A stretch of DNA of 21,803 nucleotides from an uncultured Lachnospiraceae bacterium (GCA_902489925.1 CABUBX010000021.1:1-21803), one strand, 5' to 3'; positions 1 through 7,026 are shown, numbered from the stretch's first letter. Notes: generated by a model not told the origin, from the letters alone. A program made the numbers and translations.

Positions 1-169
1 TGGCTCTGTTTGTATAATTACACTTGCCGTTGCCGGTTGCCAAAATTTTCTTTGCCGGTTTATCCATGCGCTCAAGCACCAGCACCGAGGCACCCGCCCG
101 CGCCGCCTCAATCGCTGCACACAGGCCGGCTGCACCTGCACCGACAACAACAACATCTTCCTTTTTCAT
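1..169 (-). CDS. BaiN/HI0933-family FAD-dependent oxidoreductase (N-terminus only)
   Basis: Only the first 56 codons lie in the window; the gene runs off the left edge. The product begins MKKEDVVVVGAGAAG, a Rossmann FAD-binding fingerprint (GxGxxG), followed about 25 residues later by an acidic residue (LVLERMD) as expected for the ribose-binding end of strand 2. It then has ATGNGKCNYTN, a signature of the HI0933/BaiN flavoprotein family (annotated as NAD(P)/FAD-dependent oxidoreductase or aminoacetone oxidase family). The ATG at 169 has a GGAGGT ribosome binding site about 8 bases upstream and a good sigma-A promoter at 203-230. Family assignment is firm; the substrate cannot be told. Confidence 0.85.
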   Translation of the reverse strand, partial: MKKEDVVVVGAGAAGLCAAIEAARAGASVLVLERMDKPAKKILATGNGKCNYTNRA

Positions 170-202
170 CTGTTTGATACCTCCAAAATAAGGTGTTTTT
201 TC

Positions 203-230
203 ATTATAACAGATTTTTAATGGAAGTCAA
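203..230 (-). promoter_or_regulatory. Sigma-A promoter of the flavoprotein gene
   Basis: Read on the minus strand: -35 TTGACT (230-225), a 16-base spacer, and a perfect -10 TATAAT (208-203), followed by the GGAGGT site and ATG of the flavoprotein gene. The -35 lies inside the 5' end of the DUF2871-like remnant on the other strand. Confidence 0.75.
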
Positions 231-415
231 AGGGGCGCATACACTTTTACTTTATTTTAGCTTTGGCTGCCGGTGTCTTCTACAGAGAATTTACAAAATT
301 CAACGGTTTTAGCGGCTCTACGGCACTTGGCCGCGTTCACACCCATTTATTTGTCCTCGGTATACTTATTTTCCTCATTGCCGCACTAAAAAAAGTAATA
401 GTTAAAACCCATTAA
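221..415 (+). pseudogene. Remnant of a DUF2871-like small membrane protein gene
   Basis: A plus-strand open frame of 64 codons with an in-frame TAA immediately before it (218-220) and no ATG or GTG start. It encodes a hydrophobic helix, then GVFYREFTKFNGFSG, GRVHTHLFVLGILIF and an Ala/Leu-rich stretch ending KKVIVKTH. The YREFTKFNGF and VHTHLFVLG strings match my memory of DUF2871-domain proteins, which are about 130 residues or longer. The start codon is missing, and the frame stops where about half the protein should still follow. The ending could be the original C-terminus joined by an internal deletion. No ribosome binding site precedes it. I call it a degraded fragment; a TTG at 263 is the only possible start and would lose the first helix. 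Confidence 0.6.
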
Positions 416-429
416 ACAAAATAAAAATA

Positions 430-484
430 AGGGCTGATGACTTTAAACTGCAGGTATTCAACCGCACCGTTTATCATCAGCCCT
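430..484 (-). terminator. Rho-independent terminator after galE
   Basis: Perfect 11-bp inverted repeat AGGGCTGATGA (430-440) / TCATCAGCCCT (474-484), with a second 5-bp helix inside (444-448 with 469-473). Read on the minus strand it is followed by TTATTTTTAT. It lies 33 bases beyond the galE stop codon. The outer side on the plus strand is also T-rich, so it may work both ways. Confidence 0.75.
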
Positions 485-516
485 ATTTTTAAATTACTTT
501 ATTTTATCAATTCTAT

Positions 517-1533
517 TTATGCACGATATCCGTTTGGATTCATTGACTGCCAACGCCATGAATCTTCACACATCTCATCAAGACCTCTTTCAGCCTTCCA
601 GCCAAGTTCTTTTGAAGCTTTTGCGGCATCTGCATAACATGTTGCGATGTCACCCGGTCTTCTCGGCTTGATTTCGTATTTAATTTCCTTGCCGCAGGCT
701 TTTTCAAATGCATGAACAATATCAAGCACACTGTAGCCTGTTCCTGTACCAAGGTTATAAATACTTACGCCTTCTTTATCTTTTAACTTTTCAATAGCCT
801 TTACATGTCCGATTGCAAGGTCTACAACATGGATGTAATCTCTTACACCTGTACCGTCATGTGTGTCATAGTCGTTGCCGAATACGCCAAGGCACTCTAA
901 TTTGCCAATCGCAACCTGTGTAACATAAGGTACAAGGTTGTTTGGAATACCCTTAGGGTCTTCACCGATAAGTCCGCTCTTATGCGCGCCGATTGGGTTA
1001 AAGTATCTTAATAAGATAACATTCCATTCCTCGTCTGCTGTGTGAAGGTCTGTTAAAATCTGCTCAAGCATACTCTTTGTCCAGCCGTACGGGTTTGTAC
1101 ATGTGCCCTTCGGGCATTCTTCTGTAATAGGAATAAATGCAGGGTCTCCGTAAACAGTTGCCGAAGAACTGAATACGATATTTTTAACGCCGTGTGCTCT
1201 CATGACGTCGCAAAGTACCAATGTCCCTGTAATATTATTGTGGTAATATTCAAGTGGTTTTGCCACTGATTCGCCGACTGCTTTAAGTCCTGCAAAATGA
1301 ATAACTGCATCAACAGACTCTTTTTCAAAAATATTATTCAGGGCATCTCTGTCTAAAATATCAGCCTCATAAAACTTTAAATCTTTTCCTGTAATCTTTT
1401 TTACACGCTCAAGAGATTCTTCGCATGAATTACAGAGATTATCAACAACAACTACCTCATATCCGGCATTAAGCAGCTCAACACATGTGTGGCTTCCGAT
1501 GAATCCGGCACCGCCTGTTACTAAAATTGCCAT
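517..1533 (-). CDS. galE: UDP-glucose/UDP-hexosamine 4-epimerase GalE
   Basis: Interconverts UDP-glucose and UDP-galactose, and perhaps the N-acetyl forms, in the cytoplasm using bound NAD. The start is the ATG at 1533 (AGGAG site upstream); a longer frame adds 12 residues with no support. At 338 residues it has the same length as E. coli GalE, and key residues fall at the same numbers: GGAGFIG at 7-13, Ser124 in FSSSATVYG, Tyr149 and Lys153 in YGWTK. Residue 299 is Cys (GDIATCYADA), where E. coli has Tyr299 and human GALE has Cys307. That residue gates access of N-acetyl sugars, so activity on UDP-GlcNAc/GalNAc is a fair inference. It is the last gene of a three-gene operon, 16 bases after the sugar kinase. 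Confidence 0.96.
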   Translation of the reverse strand: MAILVTGGAGFIGSHTCVELLNAGYEVVVVDNLCNSCEESLERVKKITGKDLKFYEADILDRDALNNIFEKESVDAVIHFAGLKAVGESVAKPLEYYHNNITGTLVLCDVMRAHGVKNIVFSSSATVYGDPAFIPITEECPKGTCTNPYGWTKSMLEQILTDLHTADEEWNVILLRYFNPIGAHKSGLIGEDPKGIPNNLVPYVTQVAIGKLECLGVFGNDYDTHDGTGVRDYIHVVDLAIGHVKAIEKLKDKEGVSIYNLGTGTGYSVLDIVHAFEKACGKEIKYEIKPRRPGDIATCYADAAKASKELGWKAERGLDEMCEDSWRWQSMNPNGYRA

Positions 1534-1549
1534 AGTTTTCCACTCCTGT

Positions 1550-2650
1550 CTACATAAATTTATGTACAATATTTTTCATTGTATCCCACTTAGCTTCCAT
1601 GTCGCTGACAAGCTTAAACTGTGTTCTTGCTCTGTCAAGATTGTGACCTTCGCGATGCACGCGGAAATATGTATCTCCCTGAAGATAATCTGTAAGGAAA
1701 CGCATACCACATTCAAAAGTCATAACCATAGCGCCTGTAGGAAGCATCTCGATTTCTTTTTCAGTCAGCTTCCCTGCGCAGCCTTCGATGAAGCCCTTTG
1801 TATACAACTCAAATAATTGCATACTGCAGCTTACTTTATCAAGGTCTCTTTCATCTTCTTCTGCTGTGCTTGCACCAAAACGGATAGAATCGCCAAAATC
1901 ATTGACAGAAAGTCCCGGCATAACAGTGTCAAGGTCAATGACACAAATACCTTTATGTGTCTCATCGTCAATCATGATGTTATTTAACTTTGTATCATTG
2001 TGTGTTACACGAAGCGGAAGCTCTTTGTTTTTAAGCATATCCCCAAGTACATGAGCAAGCGGCTCATGGTTCAATACGAAGTTAATTTCTGCCTGAACAT
2101 CCTTTGCTCTGCCGCAAATATCAGCTTCAACAGCTTTTTTAAATACTTCAAAACGCGCTGCTGTATCATGAAAGCCTGTAATTGTCTCATGAAGTGTCTC
2201 AGCAGGGAAATCTGCAAGCAGTCTCTGGAAATTACCAAAAGAAACCGCACTTTCGTAAAAATCCTCCGGTGTCTCAACTAAATCGTAAGTTTTTGCACCG
2301 TCGATAAATTCATAAACTCTCCAACATTCGCCCTGGCTGTCTGTAAAATAGCTCTTGCCGTCCTTTGTAGGCACAACGTTTAAAGTTTCGCGTTCCGGGT
2401 CTCCGCCGTTTTCGATAATATTTTTACGAAGATAAGAAGTTACATTCACAACATTCTCCATCAATTCATCCGGTCTTGTGAAAATCTCCTTATTCATTCT
2501 CTGTAAAATATATTTTTTACCGCACTGTAAAAGAAATGTATCATTAATATGACCGCTGCCATAGAGACCGTAGGAGGTACACTCACCTTCAAGATTAAAT
2601 GCCTCAATGGCTTCTTTTATTTTACTGCAATGTTCTTCTCTTGTCATCAT
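1550..2650 (-). CDS. NahK-like anomeric sugar kinase (aminoglycoside phosphotransferase fold)
   Basis: A 366-residue protein kinase-like-fold phosphotransferase. It carries GSGHINDTF at 31-39 (nucleotide loop), the Brenner motif THNDTKLNN at 216-224 with catalytic Asp219, and the metal-binding IDLDT at 238-242. This set, and the length, match Bifidobacterium N-acetylhexosamine 1-kinase (NahK/LnpB, about 360 residues), which makes GlcNAc-1-P or GalNAc-1-P from the free sugar and ATP. No signal peptide is seen, so it is cytoplasmic. The start is the first of two tandem ATGs at 2650, directly abutting the stop of the nucleotidyltransferase with zero gap; its GGGAGG site lies inside that gene, so the two are likely translationally coupled. 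The order nucleotidyltransferase, kinase, epimerase supports a sugar 1-kinase role. The exact sugar (GalNAc, GlcNAc, Gal) is inferred. Confidence 0.8.
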   Translation of the reverse strand: MMTREEHCSKIKEAIEAFNLEGECTSYGLYGSGHINDTFLLQCGKKYILQRMNKEIFTRPDELMENVVNVTSYLRKNIIENGGDPERETLNVVPTKDGKSYFTDSQGECWRVYEFIDGAKTYDLVETPEDFYESAVSFGNFQRLLADFPAETLHETITGFHDTAARFEVFKKAVEADICGRAKDVQAEINFVLNHEPLAHVLGDMLKNKELPLRVTHNDTKLNNIMIDDETHKGICVIDLDTVMPGLSVNDFGDSIRFGASTAEEDERDLDKVSCSMQLFELYTKGFIEGCAGKLTEKEIEMLPTGAMVMTFECGMRFLTDYLQGDTYFRVHREGHNLDRARTQFKLVSDMEAKWDTMKNIVHKFM

Positions 2651-3580
2651 TTATTTTTCCTCCCACAATTTTTCAGGATATAAACCGCTTTCTTTTAATT
2701 TCTGAATCGCGTTCATGACATACTCTTTATCTTCTTTATATGTCACGCCGTACCATTTATCTAAAGATTTTAAAACCTCTACTGTTGCCTTATTTTCATC
2801 CAAAAGCTCGTTGACAACTGTCGGAAGGAAATACTCGCACTTTAACGGATTCTTTTCAAGATTTTCGTCAAGGAATTTTGGGAAACGTGCATCAAGTTCT
2901 TTTAAAATGCTCTCTGAAAATCCCCAGAGATTCATAGAAACCGTACTGCCCTCAGGAATCTGCTGCCATGTATTGCCGTCGTCCTCTGTATAATAAGCGC
3001 CGTCGTCTTTTTTCTCAATGTGTGTACGCTCTGTAATGCCTGTAAGGTAATGATTTTTGTCAGTCTCACATACACCTCTTGCCACATGACCGTTATCTGT
3101 CAATGTATTCTCAAGAACATAGCCGACCATTGTGTAACGGTACTTGTCGTCATCTGAATGGCTGTCTAAATAATCATAAATCATCTTGTAAGCTGACGGT
3201 CCGTAATAATCGTCTGCGTTAATTACGGCAAAAGGTCCGTCAATGACATCCTTGCAGCTTAAAATCGCATGACCTGTACCAAATGGTTTTACACGGCCCT
3301 CAGGCACGCTGTAGCCTTCCGGAAGATTTTCAAGTTCCTGGAAAACATACTCCACCTGAACATGCTTTTCCATACGTTTTCCGATAACTTCCTTAAAATC
3401 CTTCTCGTTGGCTTTCTTAATAATGAAAACGATTTTTTCAAAGCCTGCTCTGATTGCATCGTAGATAGAAAAGTCAATAATGATATGTCCGTCCTTATCA
3501 ATCGGGTCAATCTGCTTTAACCCGCCGTAACGACTTCCCATACCTGCAGCCATAATAACTAATACCGGTTTCTTTTTCAT
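2651..3580 (-). CDS. Sugar-1-phosphate nucleotidyltransferase (RmlA/GalU-like fold)
   Basis: First gene of the operon, 309 residues. The N-terminus VIMAAGMGSRYGGLKQ is the nucleotide-binding loop of NTP-transferase proteins (GxGxR followed by Lys), and VINADDYYG near residue 120 is the usual metal/nucleotide-binding acidic pair. Enzymes of this fold join a sugar 1-phosphate to an NTP to give an NDP-sugar. Followed by a NahK-like kinase and GalE, the natural role is making a UDP-sugar from the kinase product, a job done in bifidobacteria by a GalT-type enzyme. The ATG at 3580 has a strong AGGAGG site. No clean sigma-A promoter was seen upstream, but TGCACA sites at 3618-3625 and 3649-3656 lie in the divergent region shared with the AraC gene. 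Substrate and nucleotide are not proven. Confidence 0.8.
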   Translation of the reverse strand: MKKKPVLVIMAAGMGSRYGGLKQIDPIDKDGHIIIDFSIYDAIRAGFEKIVFIIKKANEKDFKEVIGKRMEKHVQVEYVFQELENLPEGYSVPEGRVKPFGTGHAILSCKDVIDGPFAVINADDYYGPSAYKMIYDYLDSHSDDDKYRYTMVGYVLENTLTDNGHVARGVCETDKNHYLTGITERTHIEKKDDGAYYTEDDGNTWQQIPEGSTVSMNLWGFSESILKELDARFPKFLDENLEKNPLKCEYFLPTVVNELLDENKATVEVLKSLDKWYGVTYKEDKEYVMNAIQKLKESGLYPEKLWEEK

Positions 3581-3617
3581 AGTGATTACCTCCTAAGAAT
3601 ATATGTTTTAAAATTTA

Positions 3618-3703
3618 TTTGCACATTTATCAAAAAAAGATGTACTTTTTTGCACAATTGGCTTATACTTGATTTATGAATTTCATTGCTGTGCACTGCA
3701 CAG
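3618..3703. promoter_or_regulatory. Cluster of TGCACA operator-like sites between the operon and the araC-type gene
   Basis: The 201-base divergent region holds TTTGCACA at 3618-3625, TTTGCACA at 3649-3656, and a perfect 15-base palindrome CTGTGCACTGCACAG at 3689-3703. The first two sites are direct repeats 31 bases apart, about three helical turns, a layout that suits AraC-type regulators. Closer to the regulator are two short palindromes, CCCTTTAGGG and CGGATATTATCCG, within its leader. Binding by the neighbouring AraC-type protein is inference. Confidence 0.45.
3641..3669 (+). promoter_or_regulatory. Candidate promoter of the araC-type gene
   Basis: A -10 TATACT at 3664-3669 lies 17 bases after a poor -35, TGTACT (3641-3646). 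The TTTGCACA site at 3649-3656 lies in the spacer, so a bound protein there would block polymerase. The same -10 hexamer is used by the two promoters at 6241-6341. Leader length to the ATG would be about 105 bases. Confidence 0.4.
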
Positions 3704-3781
3704 GCTTGTTTTTCTAAACTCTAAAACTTAAATCAGCAGCCCCTTTAGGGTTCGGATATTATCCGGGAAAGAGAGCTCATT

Positions 3782-4693
3782 ATGTCTTATGAAAGTGTCG
3801 ATTTAAATCAAGAGCTTGTCATTCACAAGCTTTACTCCATGCACTATTTTGAATATATGAATGATTTTGTTTTTGAAGGCGAAGCCCATGATTTCTGGGA
3901 ATTTCTCTGTGTTGATAAAGGTGAAGTTTCTGTCACCGCAGACAGCAGAGCATATCATCTCAAAAAAGGTGATATCATTTTCCACAAGCCGAACGAATTT
4001 CACAACGTCCGCTGCAACGGCAAGAGTGCACCAAACCTTGTTGTCATCTCTTTTGACTGCAGCTCGCCTGCCATGCACTTTTTTGAACAAAAGCAGCTTG
4101 TCATTAATGAAGCCGAGCAAAATCTTCTCGGGAAAATCATTCAGGAAGCCCGCCAGATTTTTATAGGACGTCTCGATAACCCTTATCAGACAAAACTGAT
4201 TATTAATCCCGATGCCCCTTTTGGCGGTGAACATCTTATTAAAAACTATATCGAACAACTGTTGATTTCACTGATTCGCCGTTATAATTTTGCCCTTCAA
4301 AAACCTGAGTCCTCCTCAGGGATTGCCAAGCTGACTGCCCACAATGCAGACAATGAGCTTTATGAAAAAATCATTCACTACATGGAAGAACATATCACAT
4401 CCAACATTGCCATTGAGCAGCTTTGCAGAGACACACTGATTGGCCGCTCAAAAGCCCAAAGGATTTTTCATGAACGACACCAGTGCGGCGTGATTAATTA
4501 CTTTTCATTCATGAAAATCACAGCCGCCAAAGAGCTTATCCGAAGCAACAGCATGAATTTCACGCAAATTTCCGAGCATCTCGGCTATACGTCCATTCAT
4601 TACTTTTCGCGCCAGTTTAAAAAGGTTACCGGCATGACACCTTCGGAATATGCTTCCTCCATCAAAGGCTTATCTGAAACTAAAAGTTTTTGA
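3782..4693 (+). CDS. AraC-family transcriptional regulator with N-terminal cupin sensor
   Basis: A 303-residue two-domain regulator. Residues about 30-105 (including FWEFLCVDKGEVSV, KKGDIIFHKPNEFHNV) are a cupin-type sugar-sensing domain. Residues about 195-295 hold the double helix-turn-helix: IAIEQLCRDTLIGRSKAQRI for the first and FTQISEHLGYTSIHYFSRQF for the second, ending in the family signature FKKVTGMTPSEY. The ATG at 3782 follows a weak GAGAG site. It is divergent from the nucleotidyltransferase/kinase/galE operon and convergent with the sulfatase. Shared TTTGCACA sites in both intergenic regions suggest it controls all of these genes, with a sugar as effector. Confidence 0.92.
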   Translation: MSYESVDLNQELVIHKLYSMHYFEYMNDFVFEGEAHDFWEFLCVDKGEVSVTADSRAYHLKKGDIIFHKPNEFHNVRCNGKSAPNLVVISFDCSSPAMHFFEQKQLVINEAEQNLLGKIIQEARQIFIGRLDNPYQTKLIINPDAPFGGEHLIKNYIEQLLISLIRRYNFALQKPESSSGIAKLTAHNADNELYEKIIHYMEEHITSNIAIEQLCRDTLIGRSKAQRIFHERHQCGVINYFSFMKITAAKELIRSNSMNFTQISEHLGYTSIHYFSRQFKKVTGMTPSEYASSIKGLSETKSF

Positions 4694-4747
4694 TTTCCTT
4701 GTTAAATACATATTAACACTTTGGTTCTTAAAGTTCTTTGCACAAAA

Positions 4748-6208
4748 TTACTGTTTTTTTGCATTATATTGCAAGCAGTTTTTCGGCATACAGCCTGTAA
4801 TCAGCCGTGTTCCATCGCTGTAGCCCTCCTCACGGTCTGAAAGCTCACGAATCAAAATATTTCTGAGACATTCAATCCGAGGCGCAGCATTCTCACTGTT
4901 TATTAAATCATGCAGCTCATGCGGGTCATCGGCAAGGTTAAAATACTGCTCTTTGCCTGTTTGTGAATACCATATGTACTTTTCATTTTCCGTCACAATC
5001 CAATGGTTGGACTTTTCTCCAAAGCTGTGTTCTCCGTGAAGATACGGACGGATTGTTTTTTCAGTCTCCCGAAGCAACGGCAGCATACTGCTACCCTCAA
5101 CCGTTTCAGGTATCGGTGCACCGGCCGCATCAAGCAAGGTCGGCATCACATCACGCAATTCCACAACTGCATGATTCACAGTATTAGACTGATGCTTCAA
5201 AAGCTTCTCACTGCCCGAAATAATCATCGGTATATGGACACTGCCCTGATACGGAAAAGCTTTTCTGAAAAAGTGATGGTCGCATAACTCGTCGCCGTGG
5301 TCCGAGGTAAAAAGGAAGATGCAGTCATCATAAATCCCTTCATCTATAAGCGCCTGAAGAAGACGTCCAATCTGATGGTCGAGATGGGTCACACAGGCAT
5401 AATAGCCAATCTGTGCCTGCCGCACCATTTCTTCATCGACAGGGCCTGTCGTCGAATCAAATATACGGCCTCTTTGCTTTAACTCCTCATCATTTTCCCA
5501 GTCACCGAGCACCGGCGGCGTCAATTTCTTATTTTTATACAAGTCAAAATAATACTGCGGCGCATCAAACGGCGGATGCGGACGCAAATAAGACGCCATC
5601 AAAAAAAAAGGCTTTGTGCGGTCACGCCGTCTTAAAAAATCAATACTTCTTGAAGTCACCCAGTTTGTCGGATGAAGTTCCTCGCCATACATCCAAGGGC
5701 GCGACACCCAGCTGTTGCACTCAAGACCGGTATCAATCACATCCGCATCAATACCTTTTTCCTTTTTCAGCCAATACATATAATCATCGGCAACCTTCTG
5801 ATTTTCATAATAAGGCACATCACTCCGGCGGTTATAATGAAGATAGCCGTCATGCAGCTCGACATGATGAAAGCCCGTCAGATTTCTAAGCGGATACACA
5901 TGCATCTTTCCGACACACTGTGTATAATATCCGGCTTTTGAAAGCTCTCCCGCCATCGTATGGGCATAATTCCATGCCACCCCATCCTCATAGCCGACAC
6001 GTCCGTGTCCCGTCTGACTCATACCTGTATGAAGCGCAGCTCTTGCAGGTATGCATGTCGGACATGAGCTGTATGCATTATCAAAAGCCACACCTTTTGA
6101 AGCCAATGTATCTAAATAGGGTGTTTTCACATCAGGATGTCCCGCAAAGCCCATACAGTCACCCCGAAGCTGGTCTGTCATAATCAAAACAATATTCGGT
6201 TGTTTCAT
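4748..6208 (-). CDS. Type I sulfatase without signal peptide (Cys-type formylglycine)
   Basis: A sulfatase of about 486 residues that hydrolyses sulfate esters. It starts PNIVLIMTDQLRGD, giving the first metal ligands. At residue about 52 it has the Cys of CIPAR in CPTCIPARAALHTG, the CxPxR motif whose Cys is oxidised to formylglycine; a Cys-type site in an anaerobe needs a radical SAM maturase (anSME), which is not in this window. FTSDHGDELCDHHFFRK supplies the second metal site. There is no N-terminal hydrophobic segment, so it should act in the cytoplasm on imported sugars. A GTG at 6211 precedes the ATG at 6208; I chose the ATG because AGGAAGG then lies 8 bases away. Substrate unknown; neighbours point to sulfated hexosamine or galactose. 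Confidence 0.92.
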   Translation of the reverse strand: MKQPNIVLIMTDQLRGDCMGFAGHPDVKTPYLDTLASKGVAFDNAYSSCPTCIPARAALHTGMSQTGHGRVGYEDGVAWNYAHTMAGELSKAGYYTQCVGKMHVYPLRNLTGFHHVELHDGYLHYNRRSDVPYYENQKVADDYMYWLKKEKGIDADVIDTGLECNSWVSRPWMYGEELHPTNWVTSRSIDFLRRRDRTKPFFLMASYLRPHPPFDAPQYYFDLYKNKKLTPPVLGDWENDEELKQRGRIFDSTTGPVDEEMVRQAQIGYYACVTHLDHQIGRLLQALIDEGIYDDCIFLFTSDHGDELCDHHFFRKAFPYQGSVHIPMIISGSEKLLKHQSNTVNHAVVELRDVMPTLLDAAGAPIPETVEGSSMLPLLRETEKTIRPYLHGEHSFGEKSNHWIVTENEKYIWYSQTGKEQYFNLADDPHELHDLINSENAAPRIECLRNILIRELSDREEGYSDGTRLITGCMPKNCLQYNAKKQ

Positions 6209-6240
6209 CACTTATCCCTTCCTTCCCATTTGTTATATTC

Positions 6241-6269
6241 AGTATAGCGAACCTCTCTTTTTTTTGCAA
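6241..6269 (-). promoter_or_regulatory. Promoter of the sulfatase gene
   Basis: Minus strand: -35 TTGCAA (6269-6264), 17-base spacer, -10 TATACT (6246-6241), about 33 bases ahead of the ATG. The A-rich start of the spacer is a run of eight A including two from the -35. It is divergent from the promoter at 6313-6341. Confidence 0.7.
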
Positions 6270-6288
6270 TGCTTTATCATATCTTTAA

Positions 6289-6296
6289 TTTGCACA
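6289..6296. promoter_or_regulatory. TTTGCACA site between two divergent promoters
   Basis: A copy of the TTTGCACA motif found twice upstream of the AraC-type gene. It sits 19 bases upstream of the sulfatase -35 and 16 bases upstream of the -35 of the CBM9-like gene, an ideal spot for an activator serving both. Function is inferred. Confidence 0.45.
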
Positions 6297-6312
6297 TTCC
6301 GCCGTACACCTA

Positions 6313-6341
6313 TTGCATGAACAAAAAAAGTGCGTTATACT
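6313..6341 (+). promoter_or_regulatory. Promoter of the CBM9-like gene
   Basis: -35 TTGCAT (6313-6318), 17-base spacer, -10 TATACT (6336-6341), followed by an A-rich leader and the AAGGAG site of the gene at 6375. Confidence 0.7.
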
Positions 6342-6374
6342 AAAAAAAGTTTTATCATTAAAGGAGTTTTTATA

Positions 6375-6974
6375 ATGCAATTAACAATACCAACAATCCA
6401 TCATGCTGACGATATTACCGGCTGCCAAAAGCATCCGATTTCCCATTATATGTGGCGTTGCACAATGAAGCCAGAAGCTTACGGACAGCTTGCTGCCCTT
6501 GATGAAAAAGGCTTTATGATTCGGCTTGTCAGCGAAGAAAGCCATCCGGTAACGACATACACAAATCATTTTGACCCTGTCTATAAAGACAGCGCCATTG
6601 AAGTCTTTTTTCAATTCGGTCCTCTTGGCAGCACTTATATGAATTTTGAGTTTAACGCCAACGGTGCAGTGCTTGCGATGTACGGTGCCGAGCGTGAAGG
6701 GCGAAGCCGCCTTGACGACGCAATGATTCAAGCATTAAATATCCGCACAGACAAAACGGACGATGCATGGTCGATTACCTTCTTTTTGCCGCAAGAGATT
6801 ATTCGCAGCCTCTACCCTGATTTCACATTGACAAAGGGCAGTACCTTTTCTTTTAATTTTTATAAAATCAGTGAATCCGAAGAAATTGAGCATTATGGCG
6901 CAATGTCGGAAATCTTCCTTGAAAAACCCGACTTTCATGTGCCGCAGTTTTTTGCCCGTGCTGTCATTGAATAA
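6375..6974 (+). CDS. Carbohydrate-binding family 9-like protein
   Basis: A 199-residue protein. A longer frame begins at 6330, but AAGGAG at 6361-6366 places the start at the ATG at 6375, and the promoter -10 ends at 6341, so the extra residues are not real. The central part, DSAIEVFFQFGPLG then YMNFEFNANGAVLAMYG, matches the pattern of CBM9/DOMON-like proteins (an acidic 'DSxxEFFF' strand and a 'YxNFExNANG' strand). WSITFFLP further on also fits this beta-sandwich family. There is no signal peptide, so it is probably cytoplasmic, unlike the CBM9 modules of secreted xylanases. It is divergent from the sulfatase and shares its regulatory region. Its role with the sulfatase is unknown; sugar binding is inferred from the fold. 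Confidence 0.7.
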   Translation: MQLTIPTIHHADDITGCQKHPISHYMWRCTMKPEAYGQLAALDEKGFMIRLVSEESHPVTTYTNHFDPVYKDSAIEVFFQFGPLGSTYMNFEFNANGAVLAMYGAEREGRSRLDDAMIQALNIRTDKTDDAWSITFFLPQEIIRSLYPDFTLTKGSTFSFNFYKISESEEIEHYGAMSEIFLEKPDFHVPQFFARAVIE

Positions 6975-6993
6975 CAATCACATAGTTACAAAG

Positions 6994-7026
6994 AAAACGC
7001 CGACGGATTATCCCCATCGGCGTTTT
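6994..7026. terminator. Bidirectional terminator between convergent genes
   Basis: Inverted repeat AAAACGCCGA (6994-7003) / TCGGCGTTTT (7017-7026), one mismatch, then GG/CC, with a short loop. A and T tracts form the stem base, so it can work for the CBM9-like gene on the plus strand and the BofC-like gene on the minus strand. Confidence 0.8.

Noticed and set aside
437..637. Plus-strand frame across the galE terminator and 3' end
   Set aside because: Starts in the terminator hairpin and continues antisense to galE; no ribosome binding site.
3803..4258. 151-codon minus-strand frame inside the araC-type gene
   Set aside because: Antisense shadow of a gene with clear cupin and helix-turn-helix domains; no start site support.
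4694..4747. Terminator between the araC-type gene and the sulfatase
   Set aside because: Only a weak, interrupted GCACAAAA/TTTTTTTGC pairing exists; not enough to call one.
5413..5889. 158-codon plus-strand frame inside the sulfatase gene
   Set aside because: Antisense shadow of the sulfatase; the product is low-complexity His/Ser/Pro-rich, with no ribosome binding site or family match.
6330..6374. N-terminal extension of the CBM9-like protein
   Set aside because: It would begin inside the promoter, before the -10; the AAGGAG site fits the ATG at 6375.
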